Assembly: GCF_007994075.1 (NCBI RefSeq)
Contig: NZ_VIWU01000001.1
Coordinates: forward strand, 7,998,001-8,062,000
DNA: 64,000 bases
Source: Pseudonocardia hierapolitana
Lineage (GTDB): Bacteria; Actinomycetota; Actinomycetes; Mycobacteriales; Pseudonocardiaceae
Reading direction: 5' to 3'
The notes beneath the pieces are model-generated. The model did not search any database. It saw only the letters and a program-made list of their open reading frames with translations, and was not told where the DNA came from. Made by a program: the position numbers and the translations under genes. This document shows positions 49,367 to 58,611 of this stretch, one piece after another (the first letter of the stretch is position 1; every line of letters begins with the position of its first letter).

Positions 49367-50386
49367 ATGCTCCCTGCCCCCGAACGGCCCGTCCCCGCGC
49401 CGGACCGCCCCGCCCCGCTGCTGCAGGTCCAGGACCTGCGTGTGCAGTTCCGCACGGCGACCGGCGTGATCACCCCCGTCGACGGCCTGAGCTTCGAGGT
49501 CGCGCCCGGCGAGACCCTTGCCGTGCTCGGCGAGTCCGGCAGCGGCAAGAGCGTCACCGCCCAGGCCGTGATGGGCCTGCTCCCCCGCCCGGCCGGGCAG
49601 GTGACCGGCGGCCGGATCGTCTACGACGGCGTCGACCTGCTCACCCGCCCCGCCGCCGAGGTGCGCCGGCTGCGCGGCCCGGAGATGGCGATGGTCTTCC
49701 AGGACCCGCTCAGCTCGCTCAACCCCGTGTTCCGGGTGGGCACGCAGATCGGGGAGATGTTCCGCAGGCACCGCGGGGCGTCGCGGCGGGAGGCGAAGGC
49801 GGCCGCGGTCGACCTCATGAAACGCGTCGGCATCCCGGACGCCGCGAAGCGCGTGGACGACTACCCGCACCAGTTCTCCGGCGGCATGCGGCAGCGCGTG
49901 ATGATCGCGATGGCGATCGCGCTCGACCCGCGGCTGCTCATCGCCGACGAGCCCACCACCGCACTCGACGTCACGGTGCAGGCGCAGGTCATGGCGCTGC
50001 TGGGGAGCCTGCAGCAGGAGTACGGGATGGCGATGGTGCTGATCACGCACGACCTCGGCGTGGTCGCCGACGTCGCCGACCGCATGCTGCTCGTGTACGC
50101 CGGGCGGGCCGCGGAGACCGGCCGGATCCGCGAGGTCTACGACCGCCCGGCACATCCCTACACCGCCGGGCTGATGGCATCGCTGCCCGGCGACCAGGAG
50201 CGGCTCACCCCGATCCCGGGCGCGCCGCCCAACCTCGCCGCGCTGCCATCGGGCTGCCCGTTCCACCCGCGCTGCCCGTACGCCGTGGACCGCTGCCGCG
50301 ACGAGCGCCCGCCGCTGCACCCACTCCCCGGCGCAGGGCGCGCCGCCGCCTGCCACCGCGCCGAGGAGGTCCTCGATGGAGCGTGA
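49367..50386 (+). CDS. ABC transporter ATPase, DppD/OppD type
   Basis: A 339-residue ATPase. Walker A is GESGSGKS, the Q-loop [12 protein letters not shown], the signature [16 protein letters not shown], Walker [13 protein letters not shown], and the H-loop THDLG. The C-terminal oligopeptide domain has the four-cysteine cluster [14 protein letters not shown]...C of DppD-type subunits. It partners the second ATPase in a heterodimer. It overlaps the next gene by 11 bases. Confidence 0.95.
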   Translation: MLPAPERPVPAPDRPAPLLQVQDLRVQFRTATGVITPVDGLSFEVAPGETLAVLGESGSGKSVTAQAVMGLLPRPAGQVTGGRIVYDGVDLLTRPAAEVRRLRGPEMAMVFQDPLSSLNPVFRVGTQIGEMFRRHRGASRREAKAAAVDLMKRVGIPDAAKRVDDYPHQFSGGMRQRVMIAMAIALDPRLLIADEPTTALDVTVQAQVMALLGSLQQEYGMAMVLITHDLGVVADVADRMLLVYAGRAAETGRIREVYDRPAHPYTAGLMASLPGDQERLTPIPGAPPNLAALPSGCPFHPRCPYAVDRCRDERPPLHPLPGAGRAAACHRAEEVLDGA

Positions 50387-51377
50387 GCCCCTGCTGTCGG
50401 TGCGCGACCTGCACACCGCGTTCCCCATCCGCTCCGCACTGCTGCGCCGGCCGATCGGCGCCGTGCAGGCGGTGGCCGGGGTGTCGTTCGACCTCGCGCC
50501 GGGCCGGACCCTCGGCCTGGTCGGCGAGTCCGGTTCGGGCAAGTCCACCCTCGCCCGCACGGTCATCGGCCTCGAACGGGCCACCTCAGGGCAGGTGCTG
50601 TTCCAGGGCCGGGACCTCACGACGGTGCCGCCCGCGGAGATGCGCCGGTTGCGGCGAGACATCCAGATGATCTTCCAGGACCCCTACGCCTCGCTGAACC
50701 CGCGCCGGACCGTCGAGCAGATCGTCAGCGAGGCCTGGGAGATCCACCCCGACGTCGTGCCCCGCGAACGGTGGGCGGCCGAGGTGCGGGACCTCCTCGG
50801 ACGCGTGGGCCTCGACCCGTCGCACGCCGGCCGCTACCCGCACCAGTTCTCCGGTGGCCAGCGCCAGCGCATCGGGATCGCCCGGGCGCTCGCGCTGCGG
50901 CCGAAGCTCGTGATCTGCGACGAGGCCGTGTCCGCGCTGGACGTGTCGGTGCAGGCGCAGGTGCTCAACCTCCTGCAGGACCTGCAGCGCGACCTGGGCC
51001 TGGCCTACCTGTTCATCGCCCACGACCTGTCGGTCGTGCGGCACATCAGCGACGAGGTCGCCGTGATGTACCTGGGCACGGTCGTGGAGCACGCACCGCG
51101 ACGGGACCTCTTCGAACGGCCGACGCACCCCTACACGCAGGCCCTGCTCTCCGCGGCGCCCGTACCGCGGCCGTGGGACCAGCCGGAACGGACGCGGATC
51201 CTGCTGCAGGGCGACCTGCCCTCACCCGCGGACCCGCCATCCGGCTGCCGGTTCCGCACGCGGTGCCCCAAGGCCGTCGAGCTGTGCGCGGAGGAGGCAC
51301 CCGGCCTGGTGGAGCGGCACGGGCACCCGAGCGCCTGCCACTTCGCGGAGCCGCTGGCCGCCGGGGTGGCCGGGTGA
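50376..51377 (+). CDS. ABC transporter ATPase, DppF/OppF type
   Basis: A 333-residue ATPase. Walker [14 protein letters not shown]-loop [16 protein letters not shown], signature [17 protein letters not shown], Walker [15 protein letters not shown] (Ala in place of the usual Pro after Glu), and H-loop [20 protein letters not shown]. The C-terminus has the CRFRTRCP...C cluster. GTG/TGA overlap with the phosphatase gene shows tight coupling. Confidence 0.95.
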   Translation: MEREPLLSVRDLHTAFPIRSALLRRPIGAVQAVAGVSFDLAPGRTLGLVGESGSGKSTLARTVIGLERATSGQVLFQGRDLTTVPPAEMRRLRRDIQMIFQDPYASLNPRRTVEQIVSEAWEIHPDVVPRERWAAEVRDLLGRVGLDPSHAGRYPHQFSGGQRQRIGIARALALRPKLVICDEAVSALDVSVQAQVLNLLQDLQRDLGLAYLFIAHDLSVVRHISDEVAVMYLGTVVEHAPRRDLFERPTHPYTQALLSAAPVPRPWDQPERTRILLQGDLPSPADPPSGCRFRTRCPKAVELCAEEAPGLVERHGHPSACHFAEPLAAGVAG

Positions 51378-52069
51378 ACAAGCACAGCCTGCTCGACGCC
51401 CCCGACCTCGACGACTGGCGCGCCGTCCGCGTCATCCTGGTGCGGCACGGGGAATCACAGGGCAACGCCGCCGCCCGGTTCGAGGGCCAGACCGGGCCCG
51501 GGCTCACGCCGCGCGGCCACGCGCAGGCGCGCGCGATCGCCGCAGGCCTCGACCGCTACGGCATCCCGGAGCTCGTGGTCACCAGCGACCTCGTCCGGGT
51601 GTCCGAGACCGCGGCGCCCTACCTCGCGCGCACCGGGCTCCCCGCCCGCGTCGACCCCCGCTGGCGGGAGGCCGCCGTCGGGACGTGGAGCGGGCGCACC
51701 TTCGTCGAGATCGCCGCGGAGTTCCCCGAGGCGATCCGGGCCCTGCGCCGCGGCGAGGACGTCCGCCGCGGCGGCGGCGAGACCTTCGCCGAGGTACGGG
51801 CGCGGGTGTCCACGGCGCTGGACGACGCGCTCGCCACCTTCGCGGGCTCCCCGGTCGGGAGCCGCCACACGGTGGTCGTCTTCACCCACGGCGGCCCGAT
51901 CCGGGTGGCCACCGCCGAGGCCGTCGGCCTGCCCGCAGGCGGGCACCTGGGCCTGGATCCGCCCACCAACTGCTCCGCCACCGAGCTGGAGTTCGTCCTC
52001 GGCGGCGACGGGAGCCGCAGCGCGCGGCTCGTCGCCTACAACACGCCCGCACCGCAGGAGGCCGCATGA
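51374..52069 (+). CDS. histidine phosphatase superfamily enzyme (phosphoglycerate-mutase-like)
   Basis: A 231-residue protein. The RHG motif [12 protein letters not shown], with the catalytic phospho-histidine, is near residue 25. [14 protein letters not shown] and [19 protein letters not shown] carry the second Arg, [13 protein letters not shown] the acid, and [19 protein letters not shown] the second His. It is a broad phosphomonoesterase fold with no mutase-specific insertions visible. GTG start overlapping the ATPase stop. Its place inside an ABC importer operon is unusual and points to dephosphorylation of the imported compound or its product. Confidence 0.9.
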   Translation: MNKHSLLDAPDLDDWRAVRVILVRHGESQGNAAARFEGQTGPGLTPRGHAQARAIAAGLDRYGIPELVVTSDLVRVSETAAPYLARTGLPARVDPRWREAAVGTWSGRTFVEIAAEFPEAIRALRRGEDVRRGGGETFAEVRARVSTALDDALATFAGSPVGSRHTVVVFTHGGPIRVATAEAVGLPAGGHLGLDPPTNCSATELEFVLGGDGSRSARLVAYNTPAPQEAA

Positions 52070-52875
52070 CCGAGCTTGCGAGCGAATCGTGGACACAGAT
52101 CACGTTCGTCGCGATGACCTACAACCTGTGGGGCGACGCGCACCTCGCCGAGCGGCAGCCGGCGCTGCGGGCGTTCTTCCGGACCCGGCCACCGGACCTG
52201 CTCGCCGTCCAGGAGCTGCGGCCCGGCTCGCGCGCCCTGATCGACGAGGAGCTCTCCGGTCACGACCGGGTCGTCGACGACCACCCGGGCTGGGCGGGCC
52301 AGAGCAACCTCTGGTGGCGGCGGGAGGTGTTCGAGCTGGTCGCGTACGGGGTGCGGGACGTCGGGATCCTCGCTCCCGGCGCAGGCCTGTTCTGGGTGCG
52401 ACTGCGCACAGCGGCCGGCCAGGTGCTGGTCTTCGCCACCGCGCACCTCACATGGCCGGGGCACACCGAGGAACGCGCCACCGGCGTCAACATGCGCGTC
52501 CCGCAGGCCCGCGCGATCGTCGCCGCGCTCGACGAACTGGCGGGCGACGGGCCGTGCCTGTTCACCGCCGACGTCAACGACATCGGCGGACCCCTGTGGG
52601 AGCTGGGCAACGCAGGCTTCCTCGACTCGTTCACCGCGCTCGGCTCGCCGGCGCCGCCCACGCACCCCGTCGTCCCGATGCCGTTCACCAGCGGCCGGGG
52701 CACCCGCCTCTCGCCCGTGCAGTCGCCGGCCAAGGCCATCGACTGGCTGTTCCACCGCGGTGCGCTGCGCGCCCGCACCAGCGAGGTCGTCGAGTTCTTC
52801 CACGACGGCTCCGCGCCGTCCGACCACAGGCCCGTGGTCGCGACCTTCACCCTGGAAGAAGGAGCGAACCCGTGA
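52066..52875 (+). CDS. endonuclease/exonuclease/phosphatase (EEP) fold protein
   Basis: A 269-residue protein. TYNLWGDAH (metal-binding Asn), DLLAVQELRPGS (metal Glu), FATAHLTWPG (catalytic His), FTADVNDIGG (Asp/Asn pair, D-x-N) and SDHRPVVATF (the closing D-H pair) are all present in EEP order. Members cleave phosphodiesters: nucleic acids, sphingomyelin, inositol lipids or nucleotides. There is no signal peptide, so it is cytoplasmic. Overlaps of four bases on both sides make it an integral part of the operon, together with the phosphatase: diester then monoester cleavage is the natural hypothesis. Confidence 0.9.
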   Translation: MTELASESWTQITFVAMTYNLWGDAHLAERQPALRAFFRTRPPDLLAVQELRPGSRALIDEELSGHDRVVDDHPGWAGQSNLWWRREVFELVAYGVRDVGILAPGAGLFWVRLRTAAGQVLVFATAHLTWPGHTEERATGVNMRVPQARAIVAALDELAGDGPCLFTADVNDIGGPLWELGNAGFLDSFTALGSPAPPTHPVVPMPFTSGRGTRLSPVQSPAKAIDWLFHRGALRARTSEVVEFFHDGSAPSDHRPVVATFTLEEGANP

Positions 52876-54392
52876 CGACGCGAAGGCTTCTGGTCGCGGC
52901 GGTCCTCGCCGCGGCCATGGTCCTGACGGGCTGCACCACCATGTCGGGAGGCGGCGGTGGGGCGGGCGAGGAGCAGGTGCTGCGCTACTCCCCCGCGCTG
53001 TTCCCGGTGTCGCTCGACGCGCACCAGTACCCCGCCGAGGAGCCCACGCAGACCGCGGTGCAGCAGGTCCTGGAGACCCTCGTCGCGATGGAGGACGGGC
53101 AGCCGGTCGGGGTGCTGGCCGAGTCCTTCGAGCCGGTCGACGACCACACGTGGGTGTTCCACCTGCGGCAGGGCGTGACCTTCAGCGACGGCACGCCGCT
53201 GACCGCCCGGGACGTCAAGGCGTCGGTGGAGCGGGGCCAGGCGCTCAAGTGGTCGCTCGCCCCGCTGTTCACGGCCGTCGCGTCCATCGAGGCCACCGAC
53301 GACCGCACCGTCACGTTCCGCACGTCGGAGCCGCTCGGCACGCTGCCCAGCTCGCTGTCGCTGGTGTTCGTCGGCCCCGCCGACCGAGTGAACGACCCGG
53401 CGTACTGGCAGCGCCCGATCGGCACGGGGCCGTTCGTGTTCGAGAGCTTCACCCCGGACGACAAGGTGGTGCTGCGGCGCAACGACACCTACTGGGGCGA
53501 GAAGGCCACCCTCGACCGCGTCGAGATCGTGAGCATCCCGGAGACCGCCGCGCGGATCACGGCGCTGCGCACCGGCGAGGTCGATGTGCTGCAGTCCATC
53601 CCGCCGGACCAGGTGTCCGAGGTGGACGGGCAGCCGGAGATCACCTATGGCAGCGGGCCGAGCTTCCAGTACTACTTCACCTGGTTCAACTCCTCCCGCC
53701 CGCCGTTCGACGACGTGCGGGTGCGGCAGGCGCTGTGGCACGCGCTCGACCTGGACGCGATCGTCGGCGACCTGTTCGGCGACAGCGCGAGCGTGGCGAA
53801 GGCCCCGATCACCCAGGACGTCTTCGGCGCCCCGGCGCTGTCGCCCTACGCCTTCGACCCGGCGAAGGCGAAGGCGCTGCTCGCCGAGGCCGGGCACGCG
53901 GACGGTCTGCGGGTGTCGATGCAGTGGCCGCGCGAGGGCGGGCCGAACATCCGCGCGCTCGCCCAGGCGATGGTGTCGGCGTGGGCAGCGGTCGGCGTCA
54001 CGGTGGAGCCCCTGGAGAAGGAACGCCCGCAGTGGCTGCAGGACCTGAACGCGAAGAACTTCGACCTGAACCTGCAGACCAACACCACCGGCACCGGTGA
54101 CGCCGACTTCACCCTCGCCCGGCTCTACCTCTGCTCGGCGAACCGCACCGGCTACTGCAACCCCGAGCTCGACCGGCTGCTGCTCGGCGCACGGGCCTCG
54201 CTCGACCAGGCCGAGCGCGAACGCCTCTACGCGCAGGCCGCGCAGGTCATCTGGGACGAGGCCGTCGGCATCTTCCCCGCCGACCTGCGCAACAACTACG
54301 CCGCCGGCACCCGTGTGAAGGGCTTCGAGCTGCCGGTCAACGGCCGCCCGCAGTTCCGCACGGTCTCGATCGACGCGGCCGCCGGCTCATAA
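52872..54392 (+). CDS. peptide/opine-type solute-binding lipoprotein (SBP family 5)
   Basis: A 506-residue protein. The lipobox LTG-C21 gives a lipid-anchored receptor. DDHTWVFHLRQGVTFSDGTPLTARDVKASVERG, RPIGTGPFVFESFTPDDKVVLRRNDTYWGEKATLDRVEI and DDVRVRQALWHALDLDAIV are the family-5 landmarks. GTG start. It is placed last in the operon, unlike most ABC operons where the receptor comes first. The ligand is unknown; the neighbouring phosphoesterases suggest a phosphate ester or glycerophosphodiester. Confidence 0.93.
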   Translation: MTTRRLLVAAVLAAAMVLTGCTTMSGGGGGAGEEQVLRYSPALFPVSLDAHQYPAEEPTQTAVQQVLETLVAMEDGQPVGVLAESFEPVDDHTWVFHLRQGVTFSDGTPLTARDVKASVERGQALKWSLAPLFTAVASIEATDDRTVTFRTSEPLGTLPSSLSLVFVGPADRVNDPAYWQRPIGTGPFVFESFTPDDKVVLRRNDTYWGEKATLDRVEIVSIPETAARITALRTGEVDVLQSIPPDQVSEVDGQPEITYGSGPSFQYYFTWFNSSRPPFDDVRVRQALWHALDLDAIVGDLFGDSASVAKAPITQDVFGAPALSPYAFDPAKAKALLAEAGHADGLRVSMQWPREGGPNIRALAQAMVSAWAAVGVTVEPLEKERPQWLQDLNAKNFDLNLQTNTTGTGDADFTLARLYLCSANRTGYCNPELDRLLLGARASLDQAERERLYAQAAQVIWDEAVGIFPADLRNNYAAGTRVKGFELPVNGRPQFRTVSIDAAAGS

Positions 54393-54404
54393 AGGGTCGT
54401 GGGT

Positions 54405-54432
54405 GGATACGGGTGACCCAGCGCTCGTATCC
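54405..54432. terminator. hairpin between convergent genes
   Basis: GGATACG (54405-54411) and CGTATCC (54426-54432) are exact reverse complements around a 14-base loop, directly between the binding-protein stop (54392) and the convergent LLM oxidoreductase stop (54435). Extra pairing is possible at the base. It is a plausible bidirectional terminator without a U-tract. Confidence 0.5.
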
Positions 54433-54434
54433 GC

Positions 54435-55229
54435 TCACGACACCTCCTGGGCCAGTCGCTTCAAGGTCTCGAGCTCGCCGGGGCCACCCAACGGGGCGAT
54501 GACGACGTGGTCGGCTCCCGCGGCTTCCTGCTCGCGCAGCCGCGCGACCACCCGGTCGACGCCACCCCAGGCGAAGGCCGCGTCGACGAGACCGTCGCTC
54601 ATCTCACGGATATCGGTGTCGCCGAAGCCCATCCGGGAGAAGGCCGCCACGTAACCGGGCACCGTGGAGAGGAAACCCAGCGGCTCCCTGGCGGCCGCGC
54701 GCGCCGCCAGGGGGTCGTCGTCGAGGACGACCATCTGGTCGGCCACCAGCGTCGGGCCACCGCCGAGCCGCTCCCGGGCCCACGCCGTGTAGGCGGGGTT
54801 CACCAGGAGCGTCACGGCCCCACCGAGCCGTTCCCGCGCCAGGTCCAGCTTCCGCGGGCCGAGCGCCGCGAGCAGCCTGCGCTCACGCGGCACCGCGGTC
54901 TCGATCTCGTCCAGTGCGCGGTGCAGAGCCGCGAGGCCTCCGGTCTGGTTGCCGATCCCCACCACCAGGCGGCCGGGCGCGATCCCCTCGGCCTCCGCGT
55001 ACAGCCCGGCGATCGCCTCGGGGCCGTGCACGTCGAGCGGGACGATCCCGGGCACCACCGCGACCCGGGTGGTCGCCCGCAGGATCCGCAGCAGCGGATC
55101 GAGGGTCGCCAGCTGCCCGCCGGCCACCCAGATCGCGGAGTACCCCCACGCCTCGACGGCGCGCGCGTGCTCCTCAAGGTCGTCGGTCACGGTGAGCGCG
55201 ACGCCGTAGCGCCCCAGTCCATCGATCAT
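54435..55229 (-). CDS. LLM-class flavin/F420-dependent oxidoreductase
   Basis: A 264-residue TIM barrel of the short TIGR03620-like actinobacterial group by appearance. LGRYGVALTVTDDLEEHARAVEAWGYSAIWVAGGQLATLDPLLRILRATTRVAVVPGIVPL is the opening, and GRLVVGIGNQTGG marks the cofactor phosphate loop. It is shorter than the LLM protein at 41508 and not closely similar. It follows the GntR gene on the same strand by 29 bases and may be co-transcribed with it. Confidence 0.88.
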   Translation of the reverse strand: MIDGLGRYGVALTVTDDLEEHARAVEAWGYSAIWVAGGQLATLDPLLRILRATTRVAVVPGIVPLDVHGPEAIAGLYAEAEGIAPGRLVVGIGNQTGGLAALHRALDEIETAVPRERRLLAALGPRKLDLARERLGGAVTLLVNPAYTAWARERLGGGPTLVADQMVVLDDDPLAARAAAREPLGFLSTVPGYVAAFSRMGFGDTDIREMSDGLVDAAFAWGGVDRVVARLREQEAAGADHVVIAPLGGPGELETLKRLAQEVS

Positions 55230-55258
55230 GCGGCCGACGGTAGGAGTTGAACCTCGCT

Positions 55259-56044
55259 TCAGGTCAAGTCGTCGTCGAGCAGGGCCTGCAGAAGGGGCCG
55301 CTCGTCCTCGGTGACGTAGCCGGCGTAATAGTCGTAGAGCGACTCGCGGGCCAAGCGCGCGGCCAGCGGGCCGTCGCGGCGGCGCACGGCGTCGAGCACC
55401 TCGGCGTGGTGGCGCAGGGAGCGCTCCATCAGCTCGCGGCGGTCCGGCGCGTCGGCGATCTTCTGCGAGATCAGGCCCAGCACGACGCCCCGGACGACGT
55501 CGCTGCACACCTGGATCAGGATGCTGCGGCTCGCCCGCGCGACCGTGTCGTGGAACGCGACGTCGGCGCGGCTGAACTCCTCGTAGCCGCGGTCGAGGGC
55601 GAGCTCCATCCCGGCGAGGGCGCTGTCCATCGCGGCGAGTTCCTCGTCGGTGGCCAGGCGGGCCGCCAGGAGGTTCGCCGAGCCCTCCAGGAGCATCCGG
55701 AACTGGACGAGCTCGGCGAGACCCACCTCGTCCACCCGGACGAGCCGGGTGACCGACTTCCGCAGGGTGGCCGGGGAGAACGGCAGCACCTCCGGCCCGT
55801 TCGGGTCGCCCGGGCGCGAGCGCACCAGGCCGTCGCTCTCCAGCACCCGCAGCGCCTCGCGCACGGTGGAGCGGCTGACGCCGAACTGCGCGGTCATCTC
55901 CCGCTCGCTGGGCAGGCGCTCGCCGGGGCGCAGCTGGCCGCGGAACACGCGGTCCTCGACCTGCTCCACGATGCTCTGGTAGGCGCGGACCGGCCGTACG
56001 GGCTCGAACGGCCTAGCCGGATCCGCCGCCGAATTCGCCGCCAT
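55259..56044 (-). CDS. GntR-family regulator, FadR/FCD subfamily
   Basis: A 261-residue protein. The winged HTH at about 25-90 includes GQLRPGERLPSEREMTAQFGVSRSTVREALRVLESDGLV. The FCD domain (about 105-245) contains DVAFHDTVARASRS and RHHAEVLDAVRRRD, with metal-ligand histidines in helices 4 and 6/7. It is divergent from the peptide-type ABC operon at 56144, with ACTGGT-CCG-ACCAGT between them, an exact match to the FadR-subfamily TGGTNNNACCA consensus. It should repress the rightward operon, and perhaps itself. Confidence 0.92.
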   Translation of the reverse strand: MAANSAADPARPFEPVRPVRAYQSIVEQVEDRVFRGQLRPGERLPSEREMTAQFGVSRSTVREALRVLESDGLVRSRPGDPNGPEVLPFSPATLRKSVTRLVRVDEVGLAELVQFRMLLEGSANLLAARLATDEELAAMDSALAGMELALDRGYEEFSRADVAFHDTVARASRSILIQVCSDVVRGVVLGLISQKIADAPDRRELMERSLRHHAEVLDAVRRRDGPLAARLARESLYDYYAGYVTEDERPLLQALLDDDLT

Positions 56045-56107
56045 CCGTGCTCCGCTCGTCCTTGATTCTCCGGACCGCCCATGACACCGTAGCGGCTCGA
56101 TGAGGAC

Positions 56108-56122
56108 ACTGGTCCGACCAGT
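56108..56122. promoter_or_regulatory. FadR-type GntR operator ACTGGTCCGACCAGT
   Basis: A perfect 6-bp inverted repeat with a 3-bp spacer, including TGGTNNNACCA. It lies 64 bases from the GntR start and 22 bases before the binding-protein start. Its closeness to the binding-protein start suggests steric blocking of early transcription. No clear -35/-10 pair was found. Confidence 0.75.
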
Positions 56123-56143
56123 TGCGGCGGGAGGCTCATCCAG

Positions 56144-57661
56144 GTGATGCACGCGAAGCTCCGTCCGGGCATCCTCCTGCTGGCCGGCGCCCTGCTCGCC
56201 GCCGGCTGCTCCGCTGGTTCCACCGCCTCCCCCGGGACGGCTCCCGGCAGCCCCGACGCCCCGCTGCGGATCGGGCTCACCGCCGAGCCGGCGAACCTCG
56301 ACTTCACCCGGACCGACGGCGCCGCGATCCCCGAGGCCCTGCTGGTGAACGTCTACGAGGGCCTCGTCGAGCTGAACCAGCAGACCGGCGAGATCGAGCC
56401 CGCGCTCGCCGAGTCGTGGACCGTCAGCCCCGACGGGCTCGTCTACGACTTCACCCTCCGCGAGGGCGTGACGTTCTCGAACGGTGAGGCGTTCACCGCC
56501 GACGATGTCAAGTTCAGCATCGAGCGGGTCAAGTCCGACGCCTGGACCGTCTCGCTCAAGAGCGGCATGGACGCCGTCGCGGGCGTCGAGGTGGTGTCGC
56601 CGACGCACGCACGGGTCACGCTCAGCCGGCCCAGCAACAGCTGGCTCTTCCGCATGACCACCCGCATCGGCGCGATGTTCGACCCGTCGGGTGTGGGCGA
56701 TCTCGCGAACGCGCCCGTCGGCACCGGTCCGTACACGGTGTCGGAGTTCCGCCGCGGCGACCGGCTCGTGCTCACCCGGCGCGACGACTACTGGGGCGAG
56801 GCCCCGGCGATCCGCCAGGTCGACCTGCAGTACTTCCGGGACGCCACGGCCGCCGTCAACGCGCTCCTCACCGACGGCATCGACGTGATCGGCACCGTGC
56901 AGGCGCCCGAGGCGCTCGCGCAGTTCGACGGCGACAGCCGCTTCCAGGTGATCGAGGGCACCACCAACGGCGAGGTCACCCTCGCCATGAACAACGCCTC
57001 CGGCCCGACGAGCGACGTGCGGGTGCGCCGCGCGATCGCGATGGCGATCGACCACCAGGCCGTGCTGGACACGGCGTGGGCGGGCCGCGGCGCCCTGATC
57101 GACACGATGGTGCCGCCGACCGACCCCTGGCACCAGCCGCTCCCCGACGTCACGCCGTACAACCCGGAGGCGGCCAGGGCGCTGCTCGCCGAGGCCGGCA
57201 CGCCGAACCCCTCGCTGCGGTTCCGGATCGCCAACCTCCCGTACGCCGTCGCGGCGGCGCAGGTGGTGCAGAGCCAGCTCGCGGCCGTCGGGATCCAGAC
57301 CCAGATCGAGCCGCTCGAGATGCCGGCCCGTTGGCTCGAGACGGTGTTCCGGAACGCCGACTACGACCTGTCGATCGTCGCCCACGTCGAGCCCCGTGAC
57401 ATCAGCACCTTCGGCCAGCCGGGCTACTACTGGCGCTACACCAACCCCGAGGTGCAGCGGCTGCTCGCCGACTCGGAGACCGGCAGCGCGGAGCAGCAGG
57501 TCGACGACCTGCGGCAGGTGGGGCGGCTGATCGCCGAGGACGCGGCCGCCGACTGGCTGTTCCTGCTCCCCAACCTGATCGTCGCCGACGCCGACGTGAA
57601 GGGACTGCCCCAGAACCGGATCGGCGAGGCGCTGGACCTCACCGCGCTGTCCCGCGGGTAG
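56144..57661 (+). CDS. peptide/opine-type solute-binding lipoprotein (SBP family 5)
   Basis: A 505-residue protein. The lipobox LAAG-C22 follows a hydrophobic signal. DAPLRIGLTAEPANLDFTRTDGAAIPEALLVNVYEGLVELNQ, YDFTLREGVTFSNGEAFTADDVKFSIERVK and VRRAIAMAIDHQAVLDTAW are typical of family 5. The start could be the GTG at 56144 or the ATG at 56147; GGGAGG suits the GTG better. It is the first gene of the operon and is not closely related to the binding protein at 52872. Confidence 0.93.
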   Translation: MMHAKLRPGILLLAGALLAAGCSAGSTASPGTAPGSPDAPLRIGLTAEPANLDFTRTDGAAIPEALLVNVYEGLVELNQQTGEIEPALAESWTVSPDGLVYDFTLREGVTFSNGEAFTADDVKFSIERVKSDAWTVSLKSGMDAVAGVEVVSPTHARVTLSRPSNSWLFRMTTRIGAMFDPSGVGDLANAPVGTGPYTVSEFRRGDRLVLTRRDDYWGEAPAIRQVDLQYFRDATAAVNALLTDGIDVIGTVQAPEALAQFDGDSRFQVIEGTTNGEVTLAMNNASGPTSDVRVRRAIAMAIDHQAVLDTAWAGRGALIDTMVPPTDPWHQPLPDVTPYNPEAARALLAEAGTPNPSLRFRIANLPYAVAAAQVVQSQLAAVGIQTQIEPLEMPARWLETVFRNADYDLSIVAHVEPRDISTFGQPGYYWRYTNPEVQRLLADSETGSAEQQVDDLRQVGRLIAEDAAADWLFLLPNLIVADADVKGLPQNRIGEALDLTALSRG

Positions 57662-57663
57662 CC

Positions 57664-58611
57664 GTGCTGCTGCAGCTGGTCCGCCGGACGGCGGTGTTCG
57701 CCGCCGGCCTCGTGGTGGCGTCGGTGGTCGTGTTCGCGTTCATGTCCGTGCTGCCGGGTGACCCCGCCCGCGTCGCGCTCGGCGTCAACGCCACCGAGGA
57801 GGCGGTCGCGGCCACGCGCGCGGCGTTCGGCACCGACCGGCCGCTCGTCGTGCAGTACCTGGACTGGGTGAGCGGGCTGCCGGTGGGCGACTTCGGGCGC
57901 TCCTACGTCACCGACGTCGACATCGGGCCGCAGATCGTCGACCGGTTGCTCGTCACGACATGGCTCGTGTTCTCGGGGATGGCGGTGGCGCTGGTGGTGG
58001 CGCTGCCGCTCGGCGTGCTCGCCGCCGTGCACCACCGGCGGGCCGGCGGCACCGCCATCACGGCGTTCAGCCAGATCGGGGTCGCCGTACCGAGCTTCCT
58101 CGCCGGCATCCTGCTCGTCACGGTGTTCGCGGTGCAGCTGGGCTGGCTCCCCTCCGGTGGGTGGACGCCGCCCGCCCAGGACCCCGTGGACTTCCTGCGG
58201 AAGCTGCTGCTCCCGGCCCTCGCGCTCGGGCTCGTGCAGGGCGCGGTGCTCACCCGCTACGTCCGGTCCGCCGTGCTCGACGTGTTGCGCGAGGACTACC
58301 TGCGCACCGCCCGCTCCAAGGGGCTCACGCCGGGCCGGGCGCTCGTGCGCCACGGGCTGCGCAACGCCGCGATCCCGGTGGTCACGGTGCTGGGCCTGCA
58401 GCTGGCGACGCTCCTGGTCGGCGCGGTCGTGGTCGAGCGGGTGTTCGTGATCCCGGGGCTGGGCAGCCTGCTGCTCGACGGCGTCGCCAACCGCGACCTG
58501 CTGCTCGTGCAGGGCGTGGTGATCGTGCTCGTGCTCGCGGTGCTCGTGGTGAACTTCCTGGTCGACGTGGCCTACACCGTGCTCGATCCCCGGTTGCGGA
58601 GGGCGGCGTGA
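57664..58611 (+). CDS. peptide-type ABC permease, DppB family
   Basis: A 315-residue protein with six hydrophobic helices. MSVLPGDPARVALG is the DppB opening; DYLRTARSKGLTPGRALVRHGLRNAAIPVVTVLG is the EAA loop and VDVAYTVLDPRLRRA the family ending. GTG start, two bases after the binding-protein stop. It overlaps the next permease by GTGA. Confidence 0.94.
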   Translation: MLLQLVRRTAVFAAGLVVASVVVFAFMSVLPGDPARVALGVNATEEAVAATRAAFGTDRPLVVQYLDWVSGLPVGDFGRSYVTDVDIGPQIVDRLLVTTWLVFSGMAVALVVALPLGVLAAVHHRRAGGTAITAFSQIGVAVPSFLAGILLVTVFAVQLGWLPSGGWTPPAQDPVDFLRKLLLPALALGLVQGAVLTRYVRSAVLDVLREDYLRTARSKGLTPGRALVRHGLRNAAIPVVTVLGLQLATLLVGAVVVERVFVIPGLGSLLLDGVANRDLLLVQGVVIVLVLAVLVVNFLVDVAYTVLDPRLRRAA

